DNA of 64,000 bases from Kribbella jejuensis (GTDB taxonomy: Bacteria; Actinomycetota; Actinomycetes; Propionibacteriales; Kribbellaceae): the NCBI RefSeq assembly GCF_006715085.1, contig NZ_VFMM01000001.1, positions 2,542,001 through 2,606,000 of the forward strand. Reading direction: 5' to 3'. The position numbers and the translations under genes are program-made. The notes beneath the pieces are model-generated. The model ran no database searches. It was not told the DNA's origin and worked only from the letters and a program-made list of their open reading frames with translations. Of the stretch, positions 22,928 to 32,223 are shown one piece after another. Each line of letters opens with the position of its first letter. Position 1 is the stretch's first letter.

Positions 22928-24076
22928 ATGAACGACGTGCAAGCATTCGAAGCCCACGCGACCGACGCCGAACTCGGCGAACTGCGCGCGAGATTGGCCG
23001 CCGCCAGGCTGCCCGAAGCCGAGACCGTCTATCGCCCCGCACCCGACCCGCGGCGGTGGGACCAGGGCGTTCCGCTCGCCGACCTCGTCGAGGTCGTGGA
23101 GTACTGGCGTACCGGGTACGACTGGCGGCCGTTCGAGGACCGGCTGAACCAGCTCGGCCAGTTCCGCACGATCATCGACGGTCTGGGAATCCACTTCCTG
23201 CACCACCGGTCCGCGCGTGCCGACGCCACTCCGCTGCTGCTGACCCACGGTTGGCCCGGCAGCATCGCGGAGTTCGTCGGCATCGTGGACGAACTGGCAG
23301 ACCCGGAAGACGGACCGGCGTTCCACGTCGTCGTCCCGTCCCTGCCCGGCTTCGGGTACAGCGACAAGCCGACCACGACCGGGTGGGGGACCGAGAAGAT
23401 CGCCGGCGCCTGGGTGGAGCTGATGGGCAGGCTCGGCTACGACAGGTTCGCCGCCCACGGTGGTGACTGGGGCGGCGTCATCACCACGGTTCTCGCGGGC
23501 AGGTTCCCTGAGCATGTACTCGGCATCCACACGACACTCGCGCCAGGACCGCCCGGGCTGACGACCGACAGGCTGACAGACGACGAGCGCAGGTGGACCG
23601 AGGAGACGTACGACTTCTGGCACCACCGCGCGGCGTACGCGAAACAGCAGGCGACCCGGCCGCAGACCATCGGCTACTCACTCGTCGACTCACCGGTCGG
23701 GCTGCTCGCCTGGCTCCTGGACAAGTTCGCCGACTGGTCGGACACCACGGACAGCCCGTTCGAGCGGATCTCCCGGGACCGCATTCTCGACGACGTCACC
23801 CTCTACTGGCTGACGCGGACCGGCGCCTCGGCGGCCCGCATCTACTACGAGAGCCACAACTCACTCGATCCCGACCTCACGGTCGATGTCCCCGCGGCGA
23901 TCACGATCTATCCCGCCGACATCGAGAAGTACCCGCGACCGTGGTCGGAACAGCGGTACCGGCAGATCGTCCGCTGGAACTCGCCCGGCGCCGGCGGACA
24001 CTTCCCGTCGCTGGAGGTCCCGGAGTACTTCGTCGACGACCTCCGAGAAGGCCTAGCCAAGGTGCTGGCTCGGTAA
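22928..24076 (+). CDS. Epoxide hydrolase with EHN N-terminal domain
   Basis: 382 aa. The N-terminal EHN domain (about 1-100) is followed by an alpha/beta-hydrolase core. THGWPGS at about residue 106 gives the oxyanion HGxP, GGDWGG at about 180 holds the nucleophilic Asp, and GAGGHFPSLEVP near the C-terminus holds the catalytic His. Microsomal/juvenile-hormone-type epoxide hydrolases share this layout. The protein is cytosolic, with no signal peptide. It is divergent from the CGNR regulator and likely its target. It overlaps the convergent alpha/beta-hydrolase gene by 24 bp. Confidence 0.9.
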   Translation: MNDVQAFEAHATDAELGELRARLAAARLPEAETVYRPAPDPRRWDQGVPLADLVEVVEYWRTGYDWRPFEDRLNQLGQFRTIIDGLGIHFLHHRSARADATPLLLTHGWPGSIAEFVGIVDELADPEDGPAFHVVVPSLPGFGYSDKPTTTGWGTEKIAGAWVELMGRLGYDRFAAHGGDWGGVITTVLAGRFPEHVLGIHTTLAPGPPGLTTDRLTDDERRWTEETYDFWHHRAAYAKQQATRPQTIGYSLVDSPVGLLAWLLDKFADWSDTTDSPFERISRDRILDDVTLYWLTRTGASAARIYYESHNSLDPDLTVDVPAAITIYPADIEKYPRPWSEQRYRQIVRWNSPGAGGHFPSLEVPEYFVDDLREGLAKVLAR

Positions 24077-24832
24077 GGCCTTCTTGATGGTGGCGGCGAT
24101 CGCGTCCGGCCGGTCGAGGTGGACCAGATGTGCGGAGTCCGGCAGGACTTCCACCGTTCCGTTCAGGGCGTCCGCCAGCCGCTGTTGGCCTGCCAGCCAG
24201 CCCTTGGCGGTGAAGCGGGACGTGCCGCCGACCGCTACCAGGAGCGAGGTGGGTGGGACGCTGTCGATCGGCGCGGCCACGAGTTTGCTCACCTCGGCGG
24301 CGAGTTCCCAGCTGCCGGCGAGCTCGTCCCAGAAGAGCAGCCACGAATCGCGCCCGCCGTACCTGGTCTGGGCGGTCTCCCGGGACAGCAGGTCGTGGCC
24401 GGACATGCTGCCGAGCCGCATGATCAGCCGCCGTACCGCGGGCCCGAGCCGCTGCGGTACGCCGACCCTCCCGAGGAACCGCGCCAGCGCACGAACCGCC
24501 CGGTCGCCAGGCTTGCCGGGGTAGAACGGCCGCCACCCGGTCTCCGACGTCAGGCTGCTGTCGACCAGTACCAGCCGTGCCACCTCGTCCGGTCGCGTCA
24601 GCGCCCAGCGCAGTACGGCGAGCCCGCCGATCGAATGCCCGACCAGGCCCAGCTCGGCATCGTGCGGTACGCCGGCCGCGGCCCGCAGCGTGTCCACGTC
24701 CGACGTGATCGGCGTGGACCAGGGGTCGATGACGCGAACGTCCTCATCCGGCAGCAACTCGACGACCCGGGCGAACTCCTCCGGAGTTTCGGCCAGGCCG
24801 GGCACCACGATCCACGTCATGCTCATCACCAC
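24053..24832 (-). CDS. Alpha/beta-fold hydrolase
   Basis: 259 aa; ATG at residues 3 or 5 (24826, 24820) may be the real start. The nucleophile is Ser67 in VGHSIGGLAV. The oxyanion loop is near VVPGLAETPEEF, and the catalytic His is likely in the SAHLVHLDRPDA segment. The substrate is unknown. The gene begins inside the 3' end of the upstream membrane-protein gene (89-bp overlap in another frame), suggesting translational coupling, and overlaps the epoxide hydrolase convergently at its end. Confidence 0.82.
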   Translation of the reverse strand: MVMSMTWIVVPGLAETPEEFARVVELLPDEDVRVIDPWSTPITSDVDTLRAAAGVPHDAELGLVGHSIGGLAVLRWALTRPDEVARLVLVDSSLTSETGWRPFYPGKPGDRAVRALARFLGRVGVPQRLGPAVRRLIMRLGSMSGHDLLSRETAQTRYGGRDSWLLFWDELAGSWELAAEVSKLVAAPIDSVPPTSLLVAVGGTSRFTAKGWLAGQQRLADALNGTVEVLPDSAHLVHLDRPDAIAATIKKALPSQHLG

Positions 24833-25496
24833 AAGCGTGCCTCAGAGCTGGTAACAATGTCGCGAGCATTAAGCAGACGAGCAGTACCGAGACCCGCTGC
24901 AGAACACCCGGTGCGTCCAGCTCGTCACCCATCAGCACGTCGCGACCGGTCTGCAGCCCCAGCCACGTCTGCGACATCGCGACCGCAGCAGCGAGCCCTG
25001 CGACCACCTTGCTCCAAGGGCCACCCCAGCCCGCTCTCCGCAGTACGACCACCGCAAAGACGCCCGTGGCAATACTGCCGATGCCTGCGATCGTCGACGT
25101 GACCTCATGCAGTACCAGGTCCACACCGGTCTGTCCGTTGGCCTCAGCGGCCCGGCACGCGGCACTGGCCGACGGGGCGCAGTCCATCGGCGACAACGAG
25201 TCGAACAGCGTACCGAGCCCGAAAGCCGCCGTACTGAGCAGCAGACCGGCCAGCTCCCGCCGCCCCCGCACAGTCGGCCGGGCGAGCTGTACCGCGAGCA
25301 ACAGCAGCACTCCGGTCGACAGGTCCATGGCTCGCGCCAGGAGGCTCGTCGGCTGGTCCAGCGCGCCCAGCTCGCTCAGGAACGAGCTGTGGACGTCCAG
25401 CGGGAATCCGGCCGCCGCCTCCAGCAGCAGGCTGCAGTAGAGCACCGCGGCGGCGAGCATGAGATTACGGACCAGGCGGTAGGGCACGTGAGCCAT
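24744..25496 (-). CDS. DUF998-type multi-pass membrane protein
   Basis: 250 aa from ATG 25496; the open frame extends to a TTG at 25517. Six to seven hydrophobic spans are visible (for example LVRNLMLAAAVLYCSLLLEA, STGVLLLLAVQLA, GSIATGVFAVVVL, VSVLLVCLMLATLLPA). The loop motif FLSELGALDQPTS matches the DUF998 family of unknown function. The last about 30 residues are polar and encoded within the start region of the alpha/beta-hydrolase gene. The two genes are probably co-transcribed. Confidence 0.75.
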   Translation of the reverse strand: MAHVPYRLVRNLMLAAAVLYCSLLLEAAAGFPLDVHSSFLSELGALDQPTSLLARAMDLSTGVLLLLAVQLARPTVRGRRELAGLLLSTAAFGLGTLFDSLSPMDCAPSASAACRAAEANGQTGVDLVLHEVTSTIAGIGSIATGVFAVVVLRRAGWGGPWSKVVAGLAAAVAMSQTWLGLQTGRDVLMGDELDAPGVLQRVSVLLVCLMLATLLPALRHACGDEHDVDRGARPGRNSGGVRPGRRVAAG

Positions 25497-25604
25497 GTCA
25501 ACACCGTTGCATGTCAACCAAAGTATTGGCTGTGGCGTCAGCTGTACTGTCTGGGTAGACCTAGGTCGACCGAAGTCTCAGCAAACTAATGGGATGATCG
25601 GCTG

Positions 25605-28600
25605 GTGCGGTCGGAGCAAACAGGAGTAGTACCGGTGTGGCAGCACCGGGCCGCGGTCTGGGTGGGCCGCGTTGTCGTGCTGGCCTCGGTCTGGTCGTTC
25701 ATTGCGATCCCGTTGCATGTCGCGAACCCCAGACTGGTCAAGCACGTCGACATCGCCTTCGACTTCGTCGGCATCCCGGCCGGGCACACGATCTTCTCCG
25801 CGGTCTATCTCGCGGTCGTCGGCAGCGCCCTGCTGCGCGGCAAGCGGGCCGCGCTGCTCTGGGTGCTGTGGGTCTTCGAGGCGCTCTGGTTCCTCGCGCA
25901 GATCGCCGGGATCGCGTTCACCAGCGTCCGGCTGGCCAACCCGAAGGACACCGAACTGCTCCGCGACTTCGGTCCGGCCAGCGTCCAGGACCTGGAGTGG
26001 GGCATCGTGCAGGCGGTCGTGATCGCCGCCATCGTCGTGCTGCTGTGGAAGATCCGCGGCGCCTTCCCGGCGCGGCTGGCACCCGGTAGCCGCCGGCTGG
26101 CGATCGGCGCGCTGGTCTTCGGGATGCTGATCTCGATCGCGGTCAGCGTCACGCTCACCCAGTTGTTCCCGCGCACGCTGTCCGGTCAGCGGCAGAAGAT
26201 CGGCTGGGCCGTGATCGCCGCGCTCGGGCAGTCCCGCAGCAAGATGGGCGGCCACGAGGGCCACGGCTGGATCGGCCTGACCGTCGGCGCGATCTCGGCG
26301 GCCTCGCTGGTGGTCGCGTTCTGGATCTTCCTCCGCTCCGTTCAGCGCGTCCGCTACCTCACCCAGTCCGAGGAGCTCGAAGTACGGCGGCTGCTCCTGC
26401 TGCACGGCGAACGCGACTCGCTCGGGTACTTCGCGACCCGCCGGGACAAGGCGGTGGTGTTCGCCCCGGGCAACGACGCCGCGATCGCGTACCGGGTGGT
26501 GAACGGCGTCAGCCTGGCCAGTGGCGATCCGCTCGGTGATCCGGTCGCCTGGCCGGCCGCGATCCAGCGCTGGATCGCCGAAGCCCGCCGGTACGGCTGG
26601 TCCCCCGCGGTGCTGTCGGCCAGCGAGGAGGCCGCGCGGGCGTACGTCGACGCCGGGCTGCGCGCGTTGTCGATGGGCGACGAGGCGATCATCGACGTCG
26701 CCGACTTCACTCTCGAAGGCCGCACGATGCGCCCGGTCCGGCAGGCCGTGACCCGGGTGCAGCGGGCCGGGTACCACGCCGAGGTGGTCCGGCACGGAGA
26801 CCTGTCCCCCGAGGCGTTGGCGCACTACGTCCACCTCACCGAGAAGTGGCGCGGAGCGCGGACCGAGCGCGGGTTCTCGATGGCACTCGGGCGCCTCGGC
26901 GACCCGGCCGACGCACGCTGCGTGATGGTGATCGCCCGGGACTCCGACGGCGTCGTCCGCGGGCTGCTGTCGTTCGTGCCGTGGGGCGTCCGGGGTGTCT
27001 CGCTGGACGTGATGCGGCGCGACCCGGAGTCCGCGAACGGGCTGATGGAGTTCATGGTCACGTCGTTGGTCGAGGCGAGCCGCGACCTCGGGATCCACCG
27101 GATCTCGCTGAACTTCGCGATGTTCCGGGAGATCTTCAGCGACGCCGAACGCGTCGGCGCCGGCCCGGTGCTGCGGCTCACGAACGCGTTGCTGACCGCG
27201 GCATCCCGCTTCTGGCAGCTGGAGAGTCTCTACCAGTCGAACGAGAAGTACCTGCCCCGCTGGTCGCCGCGGCTGATGTGCTACTCGCGTGGCGCGTCGC
27301 TCGCCCAGGTCGTGCTCGCCGCGGGCACGGCGGAGGGCTTCCTGCCCGCACCGCGACCGTGGACACGTGTAGACAGCGTGGAGGTGGCCGAGCGGCACGC
27401 GATCAGGGCAGCCGACGGCCAGGCGTTCACAGCCGCCGTACGCGAGCAGGAGGACGAGCTGCTGCGGCCGGCGCTGCCGACCCGCAAGCTCACCGAGCAG
27501 GAGCGGATCCGCCGGATCAAGCTCGCCGAACTCGTTGCCGCAGGCATCGATCCGTACCCGGTCAGCGTGCCGCGCACCGAGACGCTCGAACGCGTTCGCG
27601 AGCTGTACCCGAACCTGCCGCCCGACCACCACACCGGTCACACCGTGTCGGTGACCGGCCGGGTGCTGCGGATGCGCGACCACGGCGGGCTGTCGTTCGG
27701 GCAGTTGCAGGACGGGCTGACCCAGCTGCAGGTGATGCTGACCGCGGACGCGTGCGGCGACGTACCGCTGGACCAGTGGCGGCGGCTCGTCGACATCGGC
27801 GACCACGTCAGCGTCACCGGCGAGATCGTCACCAGCCGCCGCGGCGAGCTGTCGATCGCGGTCAGCACGTGGACGATGGCGGCCAAGTGCCTGCACCCGT
27901 TGCCGGACAAGCGGAAGGGATTCACCGACCCCGAGGCGCGGGTCCGGCAGCGGCACATCGACCTCGTGATGAACCCGGATTCCTTGCGGATGATGCAGCA
28001 CCGCAGTGCCGCCGTCCGCGCCCTGCGCAACGGTTTCGAGACGCGCGGCTTCATCGAGGTGGAGACGCCGATGCTGCAGGCGGTGCACGGCGGCGCGAAC
28101 GCGCGGCCGTTCGTCACGCACATCAACGCCTACGACACCGACCTGTTCCTGCGGATCGCGCCCGAGCTGTTCCTGAAGCGGCTGAGCGTCGGCGGGATGG
28201 GCAAGATCTTCGAGCTGAACCGGAACTTCCGCAACGAGGGCGCCGACGCGACCCACAACCCGGAGTTCACCTCGGTCGAGGCCTACCAGCCGTACGCCGA
28301 CTACGTGGTGATGCGCGAGCTGACCCGGGAGCTGCTGATCGAGGCGGCGATCGCGGTGTACGGCAAGCCCGTCGTACGGCGCGACGGCGAGGAGCTCGAC
28401 ATCTCCGGCGAGTGGCCCGTGATCACCGTGCACGACGCGGTCGGTCAGGCCGCCGGTACGCCGATCGACCCGGACACACCGGTCGAGCGGCTGCGCGAGC
28501 TGTGCGCGGAACACGGCGTACACACCACGTTCGACCTGTCCGCGGGCGAGCTGGTGCTCGAGCTGTACGACGAGCTCGTCGAGCCGAACACCACACTGCC

Positions 28601-28961
28601 GACGTTCTACACCGACTTCCCGTTGGAGACGTCGCCGCTGACCCGCAACCACCGCACCGAACCACGGCTCGCCGAGCGCTGGGACCTGGTCGCGTTCGGT
28701 GCCGAGATCGGTACGGCGTACTCCGAGCTGGTCGACCCGGTCGAGCAGCGCCGCCGGCTCACCGCACAGTCGCTGAAGGCCGCCGCGGGCGACCCCGAGG
28801 CGATGTCGCTGGACGAGGACTTCCTGTCCGCGCTCGAGTACGCGATGCCCCCGACCGGCGGCCTCGGGATCGGTGTGGACCGGGTGATGATGATGCTGAC
28901 CGGCCAGAACATCCGCAGTACGTTGGCGTTCCCGTTCGTCCGTCCGGCGGCCCGCGACTGA
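25605..28961 (+). CDS. lysX: Bifunctional lysylphosphatidylglycerol synthetase / lysyl-tRNA synthetase
   Basis: 1118 aa, the expected length for actinobacterial LysX. About six membrane spans occupy residues 17-245. The cytoplasmic MprF-type lysyl-transferase domain (DUF2156) follows at about 265-560. A class II lysyl-tRNA synthetase runs from about 630, with OB-fold (SVTGRVLRMRDHGGLSFGQL), motif 2 FRNEGADATHNPEFTSVE and motif 3 GGLGIGVDRVMMML. It charges tRNA-Lys and transfers lysine to phosphatidylglycerol, lowering membrane charge and helping resist cationic peptides. GACCTAGGTC at 25558-25567 is a perfect palindrome upstream. A lipoprotein gene follows 50 bp later. Confidence 0.93.
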   Translation: MRSEQTGVVPVWQHRAAVWVGRVVVLASVWSFIAIPLHVANPRLVKHVDIAFDFVGIPAGHTIFSAVYLAVVGSALLRGKRAALLWVLWVFEALWFLAQIAGIAFTSVRLANPKDTELLRDFGPASVQDLEWGIVQAVVIAAIVVLLWKIRGAFPARLAPGSRRLAIGALVFGMLISIAVSVTLTQLFPRTLSGQRQKIGWAVIAALGQSRSKMGGHEGHGWIGLTVGAISAASLVVAFWIFLRSVQRVRYLTQSEELEVRRLLLLHGERDSLGYFATRRDKAVVFAPGNDAAIAYRVVNGVSLASGDPLGDPVAWPAAIQRWIAEARRYGWSPAVLSASEEAARAYVDAGLRALSMGDEAIIDVADFTLEGRTMRPVRQAVTRVQRAGYHAEVVRHGDLSPEALAHYVHLTEKWRGARTERGFSMALGRLGDPADARCVMVIARDSDGVVRGLLSFVPWGVRGVSLDVMRRDPESANGLMEFMVTSLVEASRDLGIHRISLNFAMFREIFSDAERVGAGPVLRLTNALLTAASRFWQLESLYQSNEKYLPRWSPRLMCYSRGASLAQVVLAAGTAEGFLPAPRPWTRVDSVEVAERHAIRAADGQAFTAAVREQEDELLRPALPTRKLTEQERIRRIKLAELVAAGIDPYPVSVPRTETLERVRELYPNLPPDHHTGHTVSVTGRVLRMRDHGGLSFGQLQDGLTQLQVMLTADACGDVPLDQWRRLVDIGDHVSVTGEIVTSRRGELSIAVSTWTMAAKCLHPLPDKRKGFTDPEARVRQRHIDLVMNPDSLRMMQHRSAAVRALRNGFETRGFIEVETPMLQAVHGGANARPFVTHINAYDTDLFLRIAPELFLKRLSVGGMGKIFELNRNFRNEGADATHNPEFTSVEAYQPYADYVVMRELTRELLIEAAIAVYGKPVVRRDGEELDISGEWPVITVHDAVGQAAGTPIDPDTPVERLRELCAEHGVHTTFDLSAGELVLELYDELVEPNTTLPTFYTDFPLETSPLTRNHRTEPRLAERWDLVAFGAEIGTAYSELVDPVEQRRRLTAQSLKAAAGDPEAMSLDEDFLSALEYAMPPTGGLGIGVDRVMMMLTGQNIRSTLAFPFVRPAARD

Positions 28962-29011
28962 TGCCTTACCCTTACTGAGCACGGGCGAGGGGTGGGTACC
29001 TGGGGGTGGGG

Positions 29012-29929
29012 ATGAGGCGCTGGCTTGCGCTCTGTGTCGGGGTGGGTTTGCTGTCGGGTTGTGGCGGGAGGCCGGAAGACTCGCCGACTCCGGTGGCATC
29101 GGTGGCGACCGGTGCGGTGTCGGCGCCGTCGTCGACGGTCACACCGGCCGGGCCGTTGGGTACGGCGGCGTACCAGGCCGAGCTGACCCGGATCGACCAG
29201 GTGCTGGCGATCACGTCGCAGCGGCTGACCCGGGTCCGGGCGGCCGAGGGGCTGAGTGCGGCGATGACGGCGCTCGCGCAGTCGCTGAACACGATCGGGA
29301 TCCGGCTGGCGGCGTTGACCGTCACGTCCCGGTTGAGCGCCGTCCACGAACTGCTGCAGGAACGGATCGGCGTCGCCGCGAGCCGATTGACCAGCTCGGC
29401 CGGCCAGACCGAGGACGACGCGCGCTGCGGCGGGGCGCCGTACACCGCGCAGAAGGTGCAGCGTCAGTTGCGAGCCGATCTTGGTACGGCGCTCGACCAG
29501 CTGGCACGGCTGAATCTGAGGTTCGGCACGACCCTGCCCGATCCGGGCCCGGCCCCGAAGGACGAGCGGCCCGCGAACGGCGAGATCCTCCTACGGCGCG
29601 GCGCCGACGGGATGGGGCGGTTGAAGATCACCAACGGGATGGCCAAGGACGTGGCGATCTCGATCGTCGCCGACGGCCGGCCGCCGAGCAGCCCGCAGAT
29701 CATGATCTACCTGCAGGCGACCAAGAGCACGACCGTGAACCAGATCGGCGGCGCCTACCGCCTGTACTTCAAGTCCGGCTCCGACTGGGACGCCACCCAC
29801 CACAAGTTCCGCGCCGGCTGCACGTTCAAGAAGTTCGACCAGACCTTCACCAAGAACCAGGGCTGGCAGGTAAACCTCCAACCCCGCCCCGGCGGCAACG
29901 CCGACACCACCGAAGTCGAGGCGTACTAG
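29012..29929 (+). CDS. Secreted lipoprotein, function unknown
   Basis: 305 aa from ATG 29012; GTG 29006 is in frame two codons earlier. A signal peptide ends in the lipobox LLSGC, followed by a Pro/Ser/Thr spacer. A helical region (about 50-150, AELTRIDQVLAITSQRLTRV) and a C-terminal beta-rich domain (about 195-305) end the protein. Just 50 bp after lysX, it may be in the same transcript. It shares a CTAG with the convergent vapC stop (29926-29929). I recognise no named family. Confidence 0.75.
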   Translation: MRRWLALCVGVGLLSGCGGRPEDSPTPVASVATGAVSAPSSTVTPAGPLGTAAYQAELTRIDQVLAITSQRLTRVRAAEGLSAAMTALAQSLNTIGIRLAALTVTSRLSAVHELLQERIGVAASRLTSSAGQTEDDARCGGAPYTAQKVQRQLRADLGTALDQLARLNLRFGTTLPDPGPAPKDERPANGEILLRRGADGMGRLKITNGMAKDVAISIVADGRPPSSPQIMIYLQATKSTTVNQIGGAYRLYFKSGSDWDATHHKFRAGCTFKKFDQTFTKNQGWQVNLQPRPGGNADTTEVEAY

Positions 29930-30360
29930 AGATCGTCCGGATACAACCGGAACGCCTTGTGCGGAGTCAGCGGCCGCACTGCCCGGAAATCGCGCCGATC
30001 CAGCGTCAGAACAGCGTCAGTACGGAAATCGGCTGCCAGCGCGACCGAGACCGCATCGGCAAGATCGAGGTCGAGGTCTGCATAGCGGCTGATCACGGTG
30101 AGCGCGGTCACCAATGTCTCGGCACCGATATCCGGGACCTGGAAGCGCATTCGCTGCACCTGGACGGTCAGCAACTCGAGAATCGTCGAGCGCGCCGCGG
30201 CGCCGAGCCGGGCGCGGGCGAGATGGTCGACCTCGGCCAACACCAAGGGTGAAAGGACGACCGTCCCGGCCTCCTGCAGCAGCCGTCGGCAGGACGGGCC
30301 TTCCGGTGCGTTGCGATCGAAGGCCGCGATGATGCCGGAGGTGTCGGCGACGAGAATCAC
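29926..30360 (-). CDS. vapC: PIN-domain ribonuclease toxin, VapC-type
   Basis: 144 aa, the usual length. The PIN acidic residues are Asp6 (VADTSG), Glu43 (LAEVDH), Asp102 (LADAVSVALA) and Asp121 (LDRRDF), predicted to coordinate Mg for RNA cleavage. It overlaps the upstream antitoxin by 4 bp, so the two are co-translated. The pair is a type II toxin-antitoxin module. Its target RNA cannot be told from the sequence. Confidence 0.9.
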   Translation of the reverse strand: MILVADTSGIIAAFDRNAPEGPSCRRLLQEAGTVVLSPLVLAEVDHLARARLGAAARSTILELLTVQVQRMRFQVPDIGAETLVTALTVISRYADLDLDLADAVSVALAADFRTDAVLTLDRRDFRAVRPLTPHKAFRLYPDDL

Positions 30361-30590
30361 GCTGTACGCCGGGCGACCTCGTCGCGGATCTCGTCCTTCG
30401 TCACCACCTCACCGCTGCCGTCGAACGTCGGCCAATCGAGCGGCTCGTCCCACACCCGGTTCGCCATCGCGGCGAGGTGGATACCTTCACGGATGATCTC
30501 AGCTTCCGGAATCCCGCGCCGACGAGAAGCGTCCTTGATCAGCGCCAGATCTTCTGGATCGGCGTAGACGTTCGTGCGCTTCATTGACAT
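30357..30590 (-). CDS. vapB: Ribbon-helix-helix antitoxin, VapB-type
   Basis: 77 aa; Met3 is an alternative start. The N-terminal MKRTNVYADPEDLALIKDAS is a ribbon-helix-helix strand and helix, with the second helix RRGIPEAEIIREGIHLA. The acidic C-terminal tail (WPTFDGSGEVVTKDEIRDEV) would wrap the toxin. An inverted repeat CATGTAC/GTACATG at 30588-30615 covers its start codon and is the probable autoregulatory operator. Confidence 0.88.
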   Translation of the reverse strand: MSMKRTNVYADPEDLALIKDASRRRGIPEAEIIREGIHLAAMANRVWDEPLDWPTFDGSGEVVTKDEIRDEVARRTA

Positions 30591-30615
30591 GTACCAACCC
30601 TAACACACGTACATG
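30588..30615. promoter_or_regulatory. Inverted repeat over vapB start, putative autoregulatory operator
   Basis: CATGTAC (30588-30594) and GTACATG (30609-30615) are perfect 7-bp arms separated by 14 bp. The left arm contains the antitoxin start codon. RHH antitoxins commonly bind such dyads with their toxin. Confidence 0.6.
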
Positions 30616-30619
30616 CGGT

Positions 30620-31198
30620 TCAGAGGCCGAGTTTGTGGAGGAGGCGGGTGAGGGCGCCGGTCAGGCCGCCGCCGGTGCCTGGGTCGGGTGGGGTGGTGGG
30701 GGATGCGGTTGGGGTTGGGGGCGTGGTTGGTGTGATGGTCGTCGGATCGGCGGTCGGGGGGTCGGGCGTCGGTGGGACGGTCGGATCCGCGGTTGGGGGA
30801 CGGCGGGTGGCGGGGGCCGTCGTGGGGATCGCGGTCTCGGCGATCTCCGGGGTCGGGGTGGAATCGGTGCCGGGGGCGTCCGGGGTGGTGGTGCTGCCGG
30901 TGGGGATCTCGGCCCCGCCAGGCTTGGTTGCTGTTGGCAACGGGGTGCTCACGGTCGACGGGGCGCCTGGGGTCGCGGTGGTGGTGTGTGGGATCGCGAC
31001 GTTCTCGGACACCTGGCCGGGCTGGGGGGCGGCGACCGGGCTGGCCGGTTGTGGGCCGGCGCCGGGGAGTGGCAGGAAGGACGCGCCGATCCGCGGACCG
31101 CCGAGCAGCGCGATGACGACCAGTACGAGATATCCGCCGAGCACAACGCCCGCACCGGCGGCGACCTGACGGCGACGCCGGGAAACCCTGGCAGACAT
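30620..31198 (-). CDS. Membrane-anchored Pro/Thr-rich protein
   Basis: 192 aa from ATG 31198; the frame is open to 31243. A short basic N-terminus (SARVSRRRRQ) precedes one membrane span (AAGAGVVLGGYLVLVVIALL), giving an N-in, C-out topology. The outer part is about 150 residues of Pro/Thr/Ser/Ala low complexity (TPTPEIAETAIPTTAP, PTPDPPTADPTTITP), ending with GGLTGALTRLLHKLGL, a possible amphipathic helix. It resembles wall-spanning stalks. No enzymatic domain is visible. It lies 29 bp upstream of vapB in the same direction. Confidence 0.7.
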   Translation of the reverse strand: MSARVSRRRRQVAAGAGVVLGGYLVLVVIALLGGPRIGASFLPLPGAGPQPASPVAAPQPGQVSENVAIPHTTTATPGAPSTVSTPLPTATKPGGAEIPTGSTTTPDAPGTDSTPTPEIAETAIPTTAPATRRPPTADPTVPPTPDPPTADPTTITPTTPPTPTASPTTPPDPGTGGGLTGALTRLLHKLGL

Positions 31199-31338
31199 CG
31201 GATTCACAAGTCCCGCAGAGTATCGGTTCGGCAGGCGTTTCAAACAGTCCTTGGAAGAAATTCCACACCAGGACTTGAAAGTCTAGTAATGAAAGACCGT
31301 CTACGCAGCCGTAGCAATGCGCTGCGTTAGCTGATCGC

Positions 31339-32169
31339 TCAGGTCAACGCCTGAAGGCCCACCACCGACAGCAGTCTGAGCTTTTCGGCCGCCTCCGAAT
31401 TCGGGGCCGCGGTGTAGACGACCATCCGCAGATCGCTGGCCGGTACGGCGAGTACGTCGCAGTCGATGTCGAAGGCCCCGACCACGGGATGCCGGATCGT
31501 CTTGCGTTCCGACCGGTGGAACCCGACCACCGGCTCGTCCCACAGTCGCGCGAACTCCGGGTACCCGGTGCGCAGATCGTCGATCATCGCGCGCAGTTCC
31601 GGGTCGTTCGGGTACCGGGCGAGCGAGGCGCGCAGGTCGGTGACCATCGCGATCCGGAAATCACGCTGCTGCTCCGGCGTCTGCACGATCCGGTCCCCCG
31701 CCCCGACGAACTGCCGGTAGACGATGTTGCGCTGCCGCCCCTGCCACGGCGACGGGTCGCCGGCCAGCGCGGCGAACAACGGGTTCCAGCTGATGATCGT
31801 CCAGGCCGCGTCGCACACGCACAGCGGTGCGCCGTCCAACTGGTCCACGATCCGCTGCACCCCGGGCGGGATGTACGACGAGATCCGCCCGGGCGACGGC
31901 TCCACCTCGCCGGCCAGCGCGAACAGATGGTTGCGCTCGGCATCGGACAGCCGGAGCGCCCGGGCCAGCGCGGTCAGCACCTGGCCCGACGGCGAGTCCG
32001 ACCGCCCCTGTTCGAGCCGCACGATGTAGTCGACCGACAACCCGGCGAGCAGCGCCAGCTCCTCGCGCCGCAGCCCCGGCGCCCGCCGCTTGCCACCGGC
32101 CGGCAGCCCGACCTCCGACGGCGTCACCCGGTCCCGCCAGGCGTGCAGCGTCCTCCCGAGCTCACTCAT
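31339..32169 (-). CDS. XRE-family regulator with MmyB-type ligand-binding domain
   Basis: 276 aa. The N-terminal HTH is at about residues 30-75 (LRREELALLAGLSVDYIVRL, EQGRSDSPSGQVLTALARAL). A PAS-like MmyB ligand-binding domain follows (about 105-270, with DAAWTIISWNPLFAAL and FDIDCDVLAVPASDLRMVVYT). Such regulators often sit next to short-chain dehydrogenases they control. Here the neighbour is the L-serine dehydratase 54 bp upstream in the same direction, so the target is unclear. Confidence 0.9.
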   Translation of the reverse strand: MSELGRTLHAWRDRVTPSEVGLPAGGKRRAPGLRREELALLAGLSVDYIVRLEQGRSDSPSGQVLTALARALRLSDAERNHLFALAGEVEPSPGRISSYIPPGVQRIVDQLDGAPLCVCDAAWTIISWNPLFAALAGDPSPWQGRQRNIVYRQFVGAGDRIVQTPEQQRDFRIAMVTDLRASLARYPNDPELRAMIDDLRTGYPEFARLWDEPVVGFHRSERKTIRHPVVGAFDIDCDVLAVPASDLRMVVYTAAPNSEAAEKLRLLSVVGLQALT

Positions 32170-32223
32170 GCCGACCAGTATCGCCCGCGCGGCCGCAGAC
32201 AGCCTGGTACTGCCGTTACCACT

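Noticed and set aside
25578..29099. 1173-codon open frame on the minus strand opposite lysX
   Set aside because: It lies antisense to a clear LysX gene; the translation is Arg/His/Asp-rich with no domain. Long antisense frames are normal at this GC content.
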